Of a stretch of DNA of 64,000 nucleotides, positions 1-9,345 are shown in pieces. This DNA is from an uncultured Aquabacterium sp. Its GTDB lineage: Bacteria; Pseudomonadota; Gammaproteobacteria; Burkholderiales; Burkholderiaceae_C. The notes under the pieces are model-generated. The model ran no database searches. It was not told the DNA's origin and worked only from the letters and a program-made list of their open reading frames with translations. Position 1 is the stretch's first letter, and each line of letters begins with the position of its first letter. The translations under genes were made by a program, and so were the position numbers. The stretch spans positions 38,512 to 102,511 of the forward strand of contig NZ_CANBCC010000003.1 of NCBI RefSeq assembly GCF_947366995.1. Direction: 5' to 3'.

Positions 1-1380
1 TGGGGCACCCCGATCCCCATCATCCACTGCGCCGACTGCGGCCCGGTGCCGGTGCCCGAAAAGGACCTGCCCGTGCGCCTGCCCGAAGACGTGGTGCCCG
101 ACGGCAGCGGCAACCCGCTGAAGTCGCGCCCCGACTTCCTGAACGTGGGCTGCCCCAAGTGCGGCAAGCCAGCCCAGCGCGAAACCGACACGATGGACAC
201 CTTCGTGGATTCGAGCTGGTACTTCCTGCGCTACACCTGCGCCGACAACCACGAGCAGATGGTCGACGCCCGCACCGACTACTGGATGGCCGATGGCGGC
301 ATGGACCAGTACATCGGCGGCATCGAGCACGCCATCCTGCACCTGCTGTACGCGCGCTTCTGGACCAAGGTCATGCGCGACCTCGGCCTGATCAAGGTCG
401 ACGAGCCCTTCAAGAAGCTGCTCACGCAGGGCATGGTGCTCAACCACATCTACAGCCGTCGCACGGCCAAGGGTGGCAAGGAATACTTCTGGCCGCATGA
501 CGTCGAGCACGTGATGGACGACGCCGGCAAGGTGGTCGGCGCCAGGCTGATCAACGCCGTCGACAGCGCCGACGGCCAGCTGCCCGTGGGCACCGCCATC
601 GACTACGAAGGCGTGGGCACGATGTCGAAGTCGAAGAACAACGGCATCGACCCGCAGCAGCTCATCGAAAAGTACGGCGCCGACACCGCCCGCCTGTACA
701 CCATGTTCACCGCGCCGCCCGAGCTGACGCTGGAGTGGAACGACGCCGCCGTGGAAGGCAGCTACCGCTTCCTGCGCCGCGTGTGGAACTTCGGCGTGAA
801 GCTGCGCGGACTGGACTTCGCCAGCACGCTGCCCGTGGCCGCCGGCGCCGGCAAGCTGGCCGACGTGGCCTTCGGAAAGGACGCCAAGGCGCTGCGCCTC
901 GAGATCCACACCGTGCTCAAGCAGGTGGACTACGACTACCAGCGCATGCAGTACAACACCGTGGTCTCCGGTGCGATGAAGATGCTCAACGCGCTGGAAG
1001 GCTTCAAGGGTGGCGACACGCCCGATGGCCAGATCGCGCTGGTCGAGGGCTTCGGCATCCTGGTGCGCGTGCTGTACCCGGCCACGCCGCACCTGGCGCA
1101 CGCGCTGTGGAGCGAGCTCGGCTATGCCGAACAGCTGGGTGACCTGCTGGACACGCCCTGGCCCCAGGTCGACGCGGGCGCCCTGGTGCAGGACGAGATC
1201 GAACTGATGCTGCAGGTCAACGGCAAGCTGCGCGGCTCGATCAAGGTCAGCCCGCAGGCCGACAAGGCCGCCATCGAGGCCGCCGCGCTGGCCAGCGAGG
1301 ACTTCGCCAAGTTTGCCGAGGGCAAGCCGGCCAAGAAGGTCATCGTGGTGCCGGGCCGCCTGGTCAACGTGGTGATCTGA
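1..1380 (+). CDS. leuS: Leucyl-tRNA synthetase, 3' part (5' end outside window)
   Basis: Charges tRNA-Leu with leucine in the cytoplasm. The reading frame is open from base 1, so the window starts inside the gene; about 459 codons are present, roughly the second half of a class I enzyme of about 870 residues. The first residues read [10 protein letters not shown], typical of the segment after the editing domain. A CPKC pair lies near base 155. The KMSKS catalytic loop is at about 619-633 and reads [12 protein letters not shown]: the first Lys is replaced by Thr, but the second Lys, important for adenylate formation, is kept. The C-terminal part holds the anticodon-binding region. The stop overlaps the lptE start by one base (TGATG), so the two are probably translationally coupled. 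Confidence 0.97.
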   Translation, partial: WGTPIPIIHCADCGPVPVPEKDLPVRLPEDVVPDGSGNPLKSRPDFLNVGCPKCGKPAQRETDTMDTFVDSSWYFLRYTCADNHEQMVDARTDYWMADGGMDQYIGGIEHAILHLLYARFWTKVMRDLGLIKVDEPFKKLLTQGMVLNHIYSRRTAKGGKEYFWPHDVEHVMDDAGKVVGARLINAVDSADGQLPVGTAIDYEGVGTMSKSKNNGIDPQQLIEKYGADTARLYTMFTAPPELTLEWNDAAVEGSYRFLRRVWNFGVKLRGLDFASTLPVAAGAGKLADVAFGKDAKALRLEIHTVLKQVDYDYQRMQYNTVVSGAMKMLNALEGFKGGDTPDGQIALVEGFGILVRVLYPATPHLAHALWSELGYAEQLGDLLDTPWPQVDAGALVQDEIELMLQVNGKLRGSIKVSPQADKAAIEAAALASEDFAKFAEGKPAKKVIVVPGRLVNVVI

Positions 1381-2033
1381 TGGCACACCACCCCACCTCT
1401 GTCTCGCGCCGTACCTGGCTGGCTCGCTGGATGGGCCTCGGCCTGGGCGGGCTGGCGCTCGCCGGCTGCGGTTTCCGCATGCGCGGTCAGTACGGCATGG
1501 CCTTCCAGACCATCCAGCTGACCGGGTTTGCGCGCACCTCGCCGCTGGCCACCGAGCTCGCCCGTGCCCTTGAGAACACCGGCGTGCGCGTGGTGGGCAG
1601 CACGCTGGAAGCGGCCCAGGCCGCCTCGAGCGCCAGCGTGCCCGTGGGCCACATTGTCTTCGAAGCCCTGGGCGACACCCGCGACATGGTGGTCAGCTCG
1701 ACCACCCGCTACGGCCAGGTCCGCGGCATGACGGCCCGCATCAAGCTGCGCTTTCAGGTGCGGCGCAGTGACGGCAGCATCCTCGTGCCCGCCAGCGACA
1801 TCGCCATGGCCAACGACCTGACCTACACCGAGCAGGACGCGCTGGCCAAACAGGACGAGTCCGAGGCCCTGCAGAGGGCCATGCAGACCGACATCGTCAA
1901 CCAGGTGCTGCGTCGCCTGGCCGCGATCGACCCGGCCCAGCTGCCTTCGCCGCCCGAGCCGATGGCCGCCCCGGCCGAGCCCGACCGCCGCGTGCCCACA
2001 CCCGCCACGCCGTCGCGCGACAGCGCCCGCTGA
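1380..2033 (+). CDS. lptE: LPS-assembly lipoprotein LptE
   Basis: Outer-membrane lipoprotein that plugs the LptD barrel and helps deliver lipopolysaccharide to the cell surface. 217 aa. The N-terminus has a basic stretch, a Gly/Leu-rich hydrophobic segment and a lipobox LAGC with the acylated Cys at residue 30, followed by GFRMRG, the usual start of mature LptE. The C-terminal tail is Pro/Ala-rich and probably disordered. The gene lies between leuS and holA, the conserved order in many proteobacteria, which supports the call where sequence conservation is low. Confidence 0.93.
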   Translation: MAHHPTSVSRRTWLARWMGLGLGGLALAGCGFRMRGQYGMAFQTIQLTGFARTSPLATELARALENTGVRVVGSTLEAAQAASSASVPVGHIVFEALGDTRDMVVSSTTRYGQVRGMTARIKLRFQVRRSDGSILVPASDIAMANDLTYTEQDALAKQDESEALQRAMQTDIVNQVLRRLAAIDPAQLPSPPEPMAAPAEPDRRVPTPATPSRDSAR

Positions 2034-2045
2034 CTTCCGCCGCCG

Positions 2046-3116
2046 ATGCAACTGCGCCACGACCAGCTTGCCGCCCACCTGCAGAAGTGCGGCGGCACGC
2101 TCAAGCCGGTCTACACCCTGCACGGGGACGAGGCCCTGCTGGTGCAGGAGGCCGGTGACGCCATCCGCGCTGCCGCACGCGCCGCGGGCCACACCGAGCG
2201 CCAGGTGCACACCGTCAGCGGTGCGCACTTCGACTGGTCCAGCCTGCTGGGCGCGGCCAGCGAGATGTCGCTCTTCGGCGACCGCCAGTTCATCGACATC
2301 CGCATCCCCTCGGGCAAGCCGGGCAAGGACGGCTCGCAGGCGCTGCAGCAGTACTGCGACACGGCCGCCGGCAACGACGCCGTCGTCACGCTGATCACGC
2401 TGCCGCGGCTCGACAAGACCCAGATGAGCAGCGCGTGGTTCACCGCGCTCGACGGCATCGGCGTGACCCTGCGCTGCGACCCGATCGAGCGCGCCCAGCT
2501 GCCGGTCTGGATCGCCCAGCGCCTGGCCGCCCAGGGCCAGCAGGTCGAAGCCGGCGAGGCCGGGCAGCGCACGCTGGCCTTCTTTGCCGACCGGGTGGAA
2601 GGCAACCTCCTGGCCGCACACCAGGAAATCGTCAAGCTCGGCCTGCTGCACCCGCCCGGCACGCTCACCATCGAGCAGATCGAGGAGGCCGTGGTCGACG
2701 TCGCGCGCTTCAACGTCTTCAAGCTCAGCGAAGCGGTGTTGTCGGGCCAGCTGCACCGCACACTGCGCATGATCGACGGCCTGCAGGCCGAGGGCGAGGC
2801 GCCGGTGCTGGTGCACTGGGCGCTGGCCGACGACATCCTCGGGCTGTACCGCGCCCGTCAGGCGCTCGATGGTGGCAAGCCGCTGCCCATGGTGCTGCGC
2901 GAGCAGCGCGTGTGGGGCCCGCGCGAGCGCCTGTTCGAACGCATCCTGCCCAAAGCCCGGTTGGGCACGCTGGCCCGCCTGGTGGCCAATGCCAGCATCG
3001 TCGACGGCATCGTGAAGGGCCTGCGGCACCCGCAATGGCCGGAAGACCCGTGGGACGCGCTGCGCCGGCTGGCACAGCAACTGAGCCGCACGGTGGCGCC
3101 ACCGGCCCGCGGCTGA
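2046..3116 (+). CDS. holA: DNA polymerase III subunit delta
   Basis: Delta subunit of the clamp-loader complex, which opens the beta sliding clamp and loads it on primed DNA. 356 aa, close to the usual length of about 340. The N-terminus resembles the family (QLRHDQLAAHL, then VYTLHGDEALLVQEAGDAIR). The call also rests on position directly downstream of leuS-lptE. The start lies 12 bases after the lptE stop, so the three genes probably form one transcript. After the stop, GGCCCCCTCA (3126-3135) can pair with TGAGGGGCC (3164-3172) across a long loop, a possible end-of-operon structure. Confidence 0.93.
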   Translation: MQLRHDQLAAHLQKCGGTLKPVYTLHGDEALLVQEAGDAIRAAARAAGHTERQVHTVSGAHFDWSSLLGAASEMSLFGDRQFIDIRIPSGKPGKDGSQALQQYCDTAAGNDAVVTLITLPRLDKTQMSSAWFTALDGIGVTLRCDPIERAQLPVWIAQRLAAQGQQVEAGEAGQRTLAFFADRVEGNLLAAHQEIVKLGLLHPPGTLTIEQIEEAVVDVARFNVFKLSEAVLSGQLHRTLRMIDGLQAEGEAPVLVHWALADDILGLYRARQALDGGKPLPMVLREQRVWGPRERLFERILPKARLGTLARLVANASIVDGIVKGLRHPQWPEDPWDALRRLAQQLSRTVAPPARG

Positions 3117-3269
3117 CGCTTAGGCGGCCCCCTCAAGCTCGGGGTGCCCGCCAAGGAAAGCCCTGAGGGGCCGGCCAGCCGGCGCTGGATACAGTGGATC
3201 GCACGGCATTCAACGCGCCGCCGCACCGGGGCCCGCCCCCGCCTTGCCCACGATCCGAGACGTACCGCC

Positions 3270-4619
3270 GTGAGCCACGCCGACGACTTCCAGGCCCTCA
3301 ACCGCTCCGAGCACCTCTACTGGGCGTGCGAGGGCTATCTGGGCTCGATCCACCAACCCTATGTGCTGCGCTTCAACGGCGCGCTCGATCCGGCGCGGGT
3401 GCGCCAGGCGCTGCGCGAACTGACGAGCGCCTGCCCGCGTCTGCGCGGCGTCATGGAGCCCACCGCGTTCAGCCACGCGCTGCGCATCCTGCCCGACGAC
3501 GCCCACATCGACGCGCTGCTTGACGACGCCTTCCAGGTGCAGCACGACGTGGACGGCACCTCGCGCGCGGCGCTGCAGGCCTGGCACACCCGGCTGCTCA
3601 ACGACCCGATGCCGATGGAGCGCGGCCTGCCGTGGCGCGCCCGCCTGCTGCCCCACCCCACCCAGCCGGTGCTGGCCTTCTCGGCCCACCACATCATCGG
3701 CGACGGCCGCTCGATGGTGCAGTTCGTCGGCGCGCTGGTGGCCCGGCTCAATGGCCACCCGATCCCGCCCATGCCGCTGCAGAGCGAGTCGATGGCGCCC
3801 GCCGTGCGCCCGAAAGCCTGGTGGCAGTGGCCGGCCAGCATCGCCCGCTTCGTGCGCCAGACGCGCGCCGACGCCCGCGAGGCGGCCGGCACCCGGGTGC
3901 TCGGCCTGGCCAGGCGCGCCTCACCGCGCTTCACCACGTGCACCGTTCACCATCACGAGCTGGCCGTGCCGGCCGAGGCCATCAAGGCGCTCGCCAAGGC
4001 CCATGGCACCACCGTCAACACGCTGCTGCTGGGTCTGGTCGCCCAGGTCTTCCTGCAGCAGGCCCCGGACGACCCGAGCGCGCGCGCTGCGATCCGGCTG
4101 TCCGTCGACCTGCGTCGCCATTTCCCGGCCGGTCAGGCGCCCGAGATCGGCAACCACGTGCACTCCTTCGTGGTGCAGGGCCGACGCCAGGATGACCTGC
4201 CTGCCCAGATGGCCTCGCTCGACGGCCAGGTGCGCGACCAGCTCGCCCGGTACGAACGGCGCGACTATGCACTGCCCCTGACCGTGTACGAATGGCTGCC
4301 GCTGATGGGACGCCGGCTCTACAGCCGCCTCATCGTGCAGGCCAAGCGCCGTCAGCGCTTTGCGCCCGTGAGCTGCCACCTCACCAACCTGGGCTCGGCC
4401 GAGTTCATCAACCCGAAGGACGCCACCCTGCGCGTCACCGAGTTCTGGCCGGCCACCGTGAGCACCGCCGTCCTGATCGGGACGCTGAGCCTCAACGGTC
4501 GCCAGCTGCTCACCGTGATCCACCAGAACGACGAGGTGGATGCGGCCGACGTGCGCGACTTCCTGGCGCGCCTGGATGCCGAACTGCGCCACACGCTGCA
4601 AACACGCGCGGCCGCGTGA
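3270..4619 (+). CDS. Condensation-like / WS-DGAT-type acyltransferase
   Basis: Predicted CoA- or carrier-dependent acyltransferase. The HHxxxDG catalytic motif is intact (HHIIGDG, His140-Gly146 from the chosen start), as in wax-ester synthases, alcohol acetyltransferases and peptide-synthetase condensation domains. About 449 aa, the size of a stand-alone enzyme. The frame is open further upstream to 3144, but that stretch is Arg/Pro-rich and looks non-coding; the GTG at 3270 gives MSHADDFQALNRSEHLYWAC, a normal family N-terminus. No carrier protein or peptide-synthetase gene is nearby, so a storage-lipid or small-molecule acylation role is possible but unproven. Substrate unknown. Confidence 0.75.
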   Translation: MSHADDFQALNRSEHLYWACEGYLGSIHQPYVLRFNGALDPARVRQALRELTSACPRLRGVMEPTAFSHALRILPDDAHIDALLDDAFQVQHDVDGTSRAALQAWHTRLLNDPMPMERGLPWRARLLPHPTQPVLAFSAHHIIGDGRSMVQFVGALVARLNGHPIPPMPLQSESMAPAVRPKAWWQWPASIARFVRQTRADAREAAGTRVLGLARRASPRFTTCTVHHHELAVPAEAIKALAKAHGTTVNTLLLGLVAQVFLQQAPDDPSARAAIRLSVDLRRHFPAGQAPEIGNHVHSFVVQGRRQDDLPAQMASLDGQVRDQLARYERRDYALPLTVYEWLPLMGRRLYSRLIVQAKRRQRFAPVSCHLTNLGSAEFINPKDATLRVTEFWPATVSTAVLIGTLSLNGRQLLTVIHQNDEVDAADVRDFLARLDAELRHTLQTRAAA

Positions 4620-4964
4620 GCTTCCGCACGAACAGACGGGGTTTGGTGGGTCTTCTGCCTATGTCGGGGACGTCAAGGATCGGTCAAGATGACCGATAAC
4701 AGCAACAAGCTCTTACACCTGACGTCGCCACATCATGTCCACCCGCACGCCCCGGTCCCCTCAGCCCGCCGGCCGCGCCCCGAGTGCGGCGCCGCCTTCC
4801 GCCGGGCAGGGCAGTTCGCACACGGCAGCAGCGGCCAACGGACACTGGCTTCATCGCGCCATGGCCGTGTGGGTCCGCGATGACGCATCACACCCTGTGC
4901 CGCCCGCCCCGTGGCATGGCCCTGGTCGCGCGCCCTGACACGCCCCCCTGAAGCCCTGGCCGGC
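4620..4964. other. Intergenic region before the GGDEF-EAL gene
   Basis: About 345 bases with no convincing gene. Two short overlapping frames (4689-4883 and 4735-4938) encode low-complexity Pro/Ala/Arg-rich peptides without ribosome binding sites and look accidental. The notable element is an inverted repeat at 4679-4697, listed separately. The region must hold the promoter of the downstream cyclic-di-GMP gene, but I see no clear sigma-70 boxes. Confidence 0.5.
4679..4697. promoter_or_regulatory. Inverted repeat, candidate operator
   Basis: Perfect 8-base arms ATCGGTCA and TGACCGAT around a 3-base centre. No T-run follows, so it is not a classical terminator. It sits between the acyltransferase stop and the GGDEF-EAL start and may bind a dimeric regulator. 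Function is inferred from symmetry and position only. Confidence 0.4.
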
Positions 4965-7385
4965 ATGCCCGCCATCCTGCGCAGCCTCCAGGCCCGCATC
5001 GTCGCGGTCTTCCTGGGTCTCATCGTCGCCATCCAGCTCGCGGCGTGGTGGGTGATTGACGAGCACATCGAGCGCAACGCGCGCAAGGACATCCACACCG
5101 AGTTGCAGACCGCCGAGCGCGTGCTGGAACGGCTGCTGAAGCAGAACGACGACAACCTGCGACAGGCCACCCAGGTGCTGGCGTTGGACTACGGTTTCCG
5201 TGCTGCGATTGCCAGCGGCGACGCGGACACTGTCCAGTCGGCGCTCGCCAACAGCGCAGAGCGTGTCCAGGCCGCCGTGGCGGCCTACACCGATGCCGAC
5301 TTCCGCCTGGTGGCCGCCACCGACCCGCGCGGAGCGCGCTTCGTACAGGCGATCGAACGCTACGCGCGGCGCAACGTCGAAGGGCAGGCCGACTCCTCGC
5401 TGTTCGAGGTAATCGACGGGCAGCCCTACCAGATCGTCGCCGTGCCGGTGCGCGCGCCGGCCGTCATCGGCTGGGTTGGCATGGCCTTCGCGGTGGGCAA
5501 CACCCTGCTGCAAGACGTGAAAAGCCTCTCCGGCCTGGACGCCGCGCTGATGCACAAGCAGGCCGGCGCCCCGTGGCACACACTGATGTCGACCCGCCAG
5601 GCTGCGGAGTTGCGCGAGCTGGGTGCCGCCTGGCAGCCCGAGGCCGCCGACTTCGATGTGCAGCGGCAGGACCGCCACCGCACCGTGCGGCTGGGCGATG
5701 CCGAGTTCGACACCCGCGCCATGCCCCTGCCCGGCGTCGAGGGCGCCGCCCCGGTCAGCGCCCTGCTCATGCGGTCGGTGACCGAGGCCCTCGCACCCTA
5801 CGCGCAGCTGCAGCAGGTGCTGCTGGCGCTGTCGCTGATCGGGGTTGCCGTGTTTGCCGTCGGCAGCGTCATCACGGCGCGCCACATCACCACGCCACTG
5901 CGGGTGCTGTCGAAATCGGCGCGCCGGCTGGAAGAAGGTCATTACGACGACGCGGTGTCTCTCCACAGCCGCGACGAGATCGGCGAGCTGGCCCGATCCT
6001 TCGAAACCATGCGGGTGGCCTTGCAGGTGCGTGCCCGCGAGGTGCGCCGCCTGGCCTATGAAGACCAGCTGACCGACCTGCCCAACCGCGAGCAGTTCCG
6101 GCTCGACCTGCGTGCCGCGGTGGAGGTGGCGGCCGCCACCGGCGCGCCCTGCGCCGTGCTGATGCTCGACCTCGACCGCTTCAAGCACGTCAACGACGTG
6201 CTGGGCCACCGCTTCGGAGACCGCCTGCTGCGCGCCGTGGCCGAACGCCTGCGGCACAGCGTGTTGTACGGCCGTCCCGCGGTGCTGGCCCGCCTGGGTG
6301 GCGACGAATTCGCCATCCTGCTGCCCGACCATGGCGCCACCGAGGCCGAGGCGGTTGCGGCGGCCATCCTGGCGGACTTCGAGCAACCCATGACGCTGGA
6401 TGACCACACGGTGGACCTGGGCGCCGGCATCGGCATCGTCGTATGCCCCGAACACGGCCGGCAGGCCGACGAGCTGCTCGCCCGCGCCGAGGTGGCCATG
6501 TACGCCGCCAAGCAGCGTCAGGCCGGCATCGTCGTCTACCAGGCGGGCCTGGACTCGGGCAGCCAGGAATCGCTGACGCTGCTGGGCGAGTTGCGCCACG
6601 CGGTCGACCACGGGCAGCTTCGCCTGTTCCTGCAGCCCAAGCTCGATCTGCGCACGGGCCGGGTGGTTGGCGCCGAGGCCCTGATCCGCTGGCTGCATCC
6701 GGAGCGGGGCATGGTGCCGCCCATGCGCTTCATTCCCTTTGCAGAGCAGACAGGCTTCATCCGCGTCTTGAGCATGTGGGTGCTCGAGGCCGTCGCCGAT
6801 GCCGCACAGGCCCTCGCCGCCCGCGGCCACACGCTGAAGATCGCCGTCAACCTCTCGACGCGCGACCTGATGGACCAGGAGCTGCCCGCCAAGATCGAAT
6901 CGCTGCTGGCGCGCCACGCCATCGACCCCGCGGGGCTGGTGCTCGAGATCACCGAAAGCGCCATCATGGACGACCCGCAGCGTGCCCTCCACACACTCGA
7001 CCGCCTGCATCAGATGGGCCTCAAGCTGTCCATCGACGACTTCGGCACCGGCTACTCGTCGCTGGCCTACCTCAAGCGCCTGCCGGTCGACGAACTGAAG
7101 ATCGATCGGTCCTTCGTGATGAACATGGAAAGCGACGTGCAGGATGCCAAGATCGTGCGCTCGACCATCGACCTGGCGCACAACCTGGGCCTCACCGTGG
7201 TGGCCGAAGGCATCGAAAGCGTGAAGGCGCTGCGCATTCTGGCCAGCCTGGCGTGCGACGAGGCCCAGGGCTACTTCATTGCCCGGCCGATGCCCGCCGA
7301 CGAGTTCGCCGACTGGCTGGCCGACTGGACGCCGCCCGACCTACGGCTGGAAACCAGCCTGCTCGAACCGACCGCCGTGTCCTGA
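4965..7385 (+). CDS. Membrane GGDEF-EAL cyclic-di-GMP protein
   Basis: Bifunctional-type cyclic-di-GMP enzyme in the inner membrane. 806 aa from ATG 4965; an in-frame GTG at 4911 is possible but adds only a Pro/Arg-rich stretch before the first membrane helix, and neither start has a good ribosome binding site. Order: TM helix (about residues 10-32), a periplasmic double-CACHE-like sensor to about 285, second TM helix, HAMP linker, GGDEF domain with an intact GGDEF motif (445-449), and EAL domain with an intact EAL motif (571-573) and DDFGTGYSSL. All signature residues for synthesis and hydrolysis are kept, so net activity cannot be told from sequence. It stands alone, with a convergent thioredoxin-like gene 9 bases after the stop. 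Confidence 0.93.
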   Translation: MPAILRSLQARIVAVFLGLIVAIQLAAWWVIDEHIERNARKDIHTELQTAERVLERLLKQNDDNLRQATQVLALDYGFRAAIASGDADTVQSALANSAERVQAAVAAYTDADFRLVAATDPRGARFVQAIERYARRNVEGQADSSLFEVIDGQPYQIVAVPVRAPAVIGWVGMAFAVGNTLLQDVKSLSGLDAALMHKQAGAPWHTLMSTRQAAELRELGAAWQPEAADFDVQRQDRHRTVRLGDAEFDTRAMPLPGVEGAAPVSALLMRSVTEALAPYAQLQQVLLALSLIGVAVFAVGSVITARHITTPLRVLSKSARRLEEGHYDDAVSLHSRDEIGELARSFETMRVALQVRAREVRRLAYEDQLTDLPNREQFRLDLRAAVEVAAATGAPCAVLMLDLDRFKHVNDVLGHRFGDRLLRAVAERLRHSVLYGRPAVLARLGGDEFAILLPDHGATEAEAVAAAILADFEQPMTLDDHTVDLGAGIGIVVCPEHGRQADELLARAEVAMYAAKQRQAGIVVYQAGLDSGSQESLTLLGELRHAVDHGQLRLFLQPKLDLRTGRVVGAEALIRWLHPERGMVPPMRFIPFAEQTGFIRVLSMWVLEAVADAAQALAARGHTLKIAVNLSTRDLMDQELPAKIESLLARHAIDPAGLVLEITESAIMDDPQRALHTLDRLHQMGLKLSIDDFGTGYSSLAYLKRLPVDELKIDRSFVMNMESDVQDAKIVRSTIDLAHNLGLTVVAEGIESVKALRILASLACDEAQGYFIARPMPADEFADWLADWTPPDLRLETSLLEPTAVS

Positions 7386-7394
7386 GCGCCGCGC

Positions 7395-7778
7395 TCAGCG
7401 CAAGGCCGCCGCCAGCGCCCCGTAAGCCTCGGTCTGGTCGTCGGGCAAGCCGAGCACCGGCTGTGCCGGCGTCTGCCCGGCCGCCACCCAGGCCCCGACG
7501 CGCTCGGCCTGCACGGCCAGCAGGCGCTGGGCATCGCCCAGGCGGGGCAGCACGGGTCCGGCGAACAGCACACGGCCCTGCCACGCCACCATCAGCGTGG
7601 GAAAGGTCTCGACGTCGATGTCACCCACCAGATCGGCCTCGTCCTCGATGTCGATCCAGCGGTAGCGGTGACCGGGCGCGCTCTGCTGCAGGGCGGCAAA
7701 CAGGGCTTCGTACTCGCGGCAAGTGCCACACCAGGCGGCACACAGGCAGACAACATCAAGAACGGGCGCAGCGGACAT
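7395..7778 (-). CDS. Thioredoxin-like protein
   Basis: Small thiol-disulfide protein with a thioredoxin fold. About 127 aa from ATG 7778; the frame is open further upstream to 7820, but the added residues are Arg-rich. The active site reads WCGTC (Cys17 and Cys20), a CxxC with Gly-Thr between the cysteines, and TFPT follows about 50 residues later, with the cis-Pro expected of the fold. No signal peptide, so probably cytoplasmic. Two extra Cys (11, 13) lie just before the active site. It is divergent from the PA2779-type gene. Partner unknown. Confidence 0.8.
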   Translation of the reverse strand: MSAAPVLDVVCLCAAWCGTCREYEALFAALQQSAPGHRYRWIDIEDEADLVGDIDVETFPTLMVAWQGRVLFAGPVLPRLGDAQRLLAVQAERVGAWVAAGQTPAQPVLGLPDDQTEAYGALAAALR

Positions 7779-7929
7779 GACCGAGATTCTGGCCGCAAAA
7801 CCGCCCGGCCGCCTCGTCACGCTTGCTTACCGATCCGCCTGGTGCAGGGCCGCCCCCCGGCAGTATGCTTTCGCGACAAGGCGCCCCGCCCCGGGTGCGC
7901 TGCCCCTCCCCTCGAGACAAGGAAGTACC

Positions 7930-8331
7930 ATGAACAAGCAGAAGAAGTGGGTCGCCTGGATGGTGGCCGCCGCCCTGAGCCACACGGCCGGCCTGCAGGC
8001 CGCCCACGCCGGGATGATCGCCACCGAAGCCGTGGCCGGCCAGGCCGCACAGGCCGAGTCGTCCCAGCGCCGCGCCCATGTGCTGGCCACGCTGGAGCGT
8101 GCCGACGTCGCGGAGGCGCTGACCGCCAAGGGCGTGAACATGGATGACGCCCGCGCCCGCATCGCGTCCTTGAGCGACGCCGAAGTGGCCCAACTGGCCG
8201 ACACGCTGGACACCGCCCCGGCCGGCGCAAGCGACGTGCTGGGCACCATCGTGTTCATCTTCCTCATCCTGCTGGTGACGGACATCCTGGGCCTCACGAA
8301 GGTCTTCCCCTTCACCCGCTCGGTTCGCTGA
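7930..8331 (+). CDS. PA2779 family small membrane protein
   Basis: 133 aa. An N-terminal signal-type helix ends near AAHA; a helical middle follows (about residues 38-95), then a C-terminal transmembrane segment (GTIVFIFLILLVTDILGL, about 105-122) and a short basic tail. Length, topology and the partner gene match the uncharacterised PA2779 family. The start is set by a good ribosome binding site, AAGGAAGT, just before the ATG. The next gene, a PA2778-type peptidase, begins 8 bases after the stop, so the pair is almost certainly co-transcribed. The biochemical role of this family is unknown. Confidence 0.8.
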   Translation: MNKQKKWVAWMVAAALSHTAGLQAAHAGMIATEAVAGQAAQAESSQRRAHVLATLERADVAEALTAKGVNMDDARARIASLSDAEVAQLADTLDTAPAGASDVLGTIVFIFLILLVTDILGLTKVFPFTRSVR

Positions 8332-8339
8332 ACCACGCC

Positions 8340-9341
8340 GTGCGGGCAAGGCAGGCCCGCCTGTGGCCGCGGCTCACACGGGCCGCGCTCACGGCGGTGG
8401 TGGCGCTCGGCCTGGCGGGCTGCGGCACGCTGACGGGCTTTGAAGCGCGACAGACCGAGGCCGTGCTGGCGCAGCCGCCTGCCGACCTGCCCCGCCGCTT
8501 GAACCTCGCGGCGGTGCCGTTCTTCCCGCAGACGGCGCTGCAATGCGGCCCGGCAGTGCTGGCGACGCTGCTTCAGCACGCCGGCCGGCCCGTGAGCCCG
8601 GACACGCTGGCACGCGCCGTGTTCGTGCCCGAGCGCGGCGGCAGCCTGCAGTTGGAAATGCTGGCGGCCGGGCGCGCGCACGACGTGGTGCCAACCCCGC
8701 TGCCGCCCCGGCTCGAGGCCGTGCTGCGTGAAGTGGCGGCCGGCCACCCGGTGGGCGTGCTGCTCAACCTGAGCCTGCCGATCGCACCGATGTGGCACTA
8801 CGCCGTGGTGGTGGGCTACGACCTCGACCAGCGCGAGATCGTGCTGCGCTCGGGCGAGACCCGCGAGCAGCGCATGCCGCTGGCCACCTTCGAACACACC
8901 TGGGCCCGCTCGCGGCACTGGGCCTTCGTGGCCCTGCCGCCCGGCGAACTGCCCGCGACGGCGGAACCCGCCGCCGTGCGCGATGCGCTGCTCGGCTTTG
9001 GCCTGGTGGCACCCCCTGCGCGGGCCGTGACAGCCTGGGAAGCCGCCGCCACCCGCTGGCCCGACGACCCGGTGCTGGGTCTGGGGCTGGGCAACAGCCA
9101 TGTGAGCGCCGGCGACCTGCCCCGTGCGGCCGCCGTCTTTGCCGCGGTGGCGCAGCGCACCGACAGCGCCGCCGCATGGAACAACCTCGCGGCCGCGCGG
9201 CTGCATCTGGGTGACCTCCCCGCCGCAGAGGCCGCCGCCCGGCGCGCCGTGCAACGCGCCACCGAGGCCGAGCCCGCGTGGCGCGAGGCCGCACTGGCCA
9301 CGCAGTCCGAGGTCGCCGCGGCGCGGGCTGCCGCCCGCTGA
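8340..9341 (+). CDS. PA2778 family C39-like cysteine peptidase, lipoprotein with TPR
   Basis: 333 aa. A type II signal peptide with lipobox LAGC (Cys28) predicts membrane anchoring outside the cytoplasm. The peptidase-C39-like domain covers about residues 50-200: the likely nucleophile is in QTALQCGPAVLATLL, and the His in MWHYAVVVGYD, followed by a hydrophobic GYD/RSG segment as in C39 double-glycine peptidases. The C-terminal 110 residues form TPR-like helices. Unlike bacteriocin exporters it has no ABC transporter domain. GTG start. The tight linkage to the PA2779-type protein suggests that protein is substrate or partner, which is inference. Confidence 0.82.
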   Translation: MRARQARLWPRLTRAALTAVVALGLAGCGTLTGFEARQTEAVLAQPPADLPRRLNLAAVPFFPQTALQCGPAVLATLLQHAGRPVSPDTLARAVFVPERGGSLQLEMLAAGRAHDVVPTPLPPRLEAVLREVAAGHPVGVLLNLSLPIAPMWHYAVVVGYDLDQREIVLRSGETREQRMPLATFEHTWARSRHWAFVALPPGELPATAEPAAVRDALLGFGLVAPPARAVTAWEAAATRWPDDPVLGLGLGNSHVSAGDLPRAAAVFAAVAQRTDSAAAWNNLAAARLHLGDLPAAEAAARRAVQRATEAEPAWREAALATQSEVAAARAAAR

Positions 9342-9345
9342 GGCA

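Noticed and set aside
1122..3080. 652-codon minus-strand open frame across leuS, lptE and holA
   Set aside because: GC-rich third positions leave long open antisense frames; the peptide is His/Gln/Arg/Gly-rich without motifs and lies over three certain genes.
4689..4938. Two short frames before the GGDEF-EAL gene
   Set aside because: Pro/Ala/Arg-rich, no ribosome binding site, mutually overlapping.
4851..7181. 776-codon minus-strand frame opposite the GGDEF-EAL gene
   Set aside because: Shadow frame with His/Gln/Gly-rich content; the plus strand has intact GGDEF and EAL motifs.
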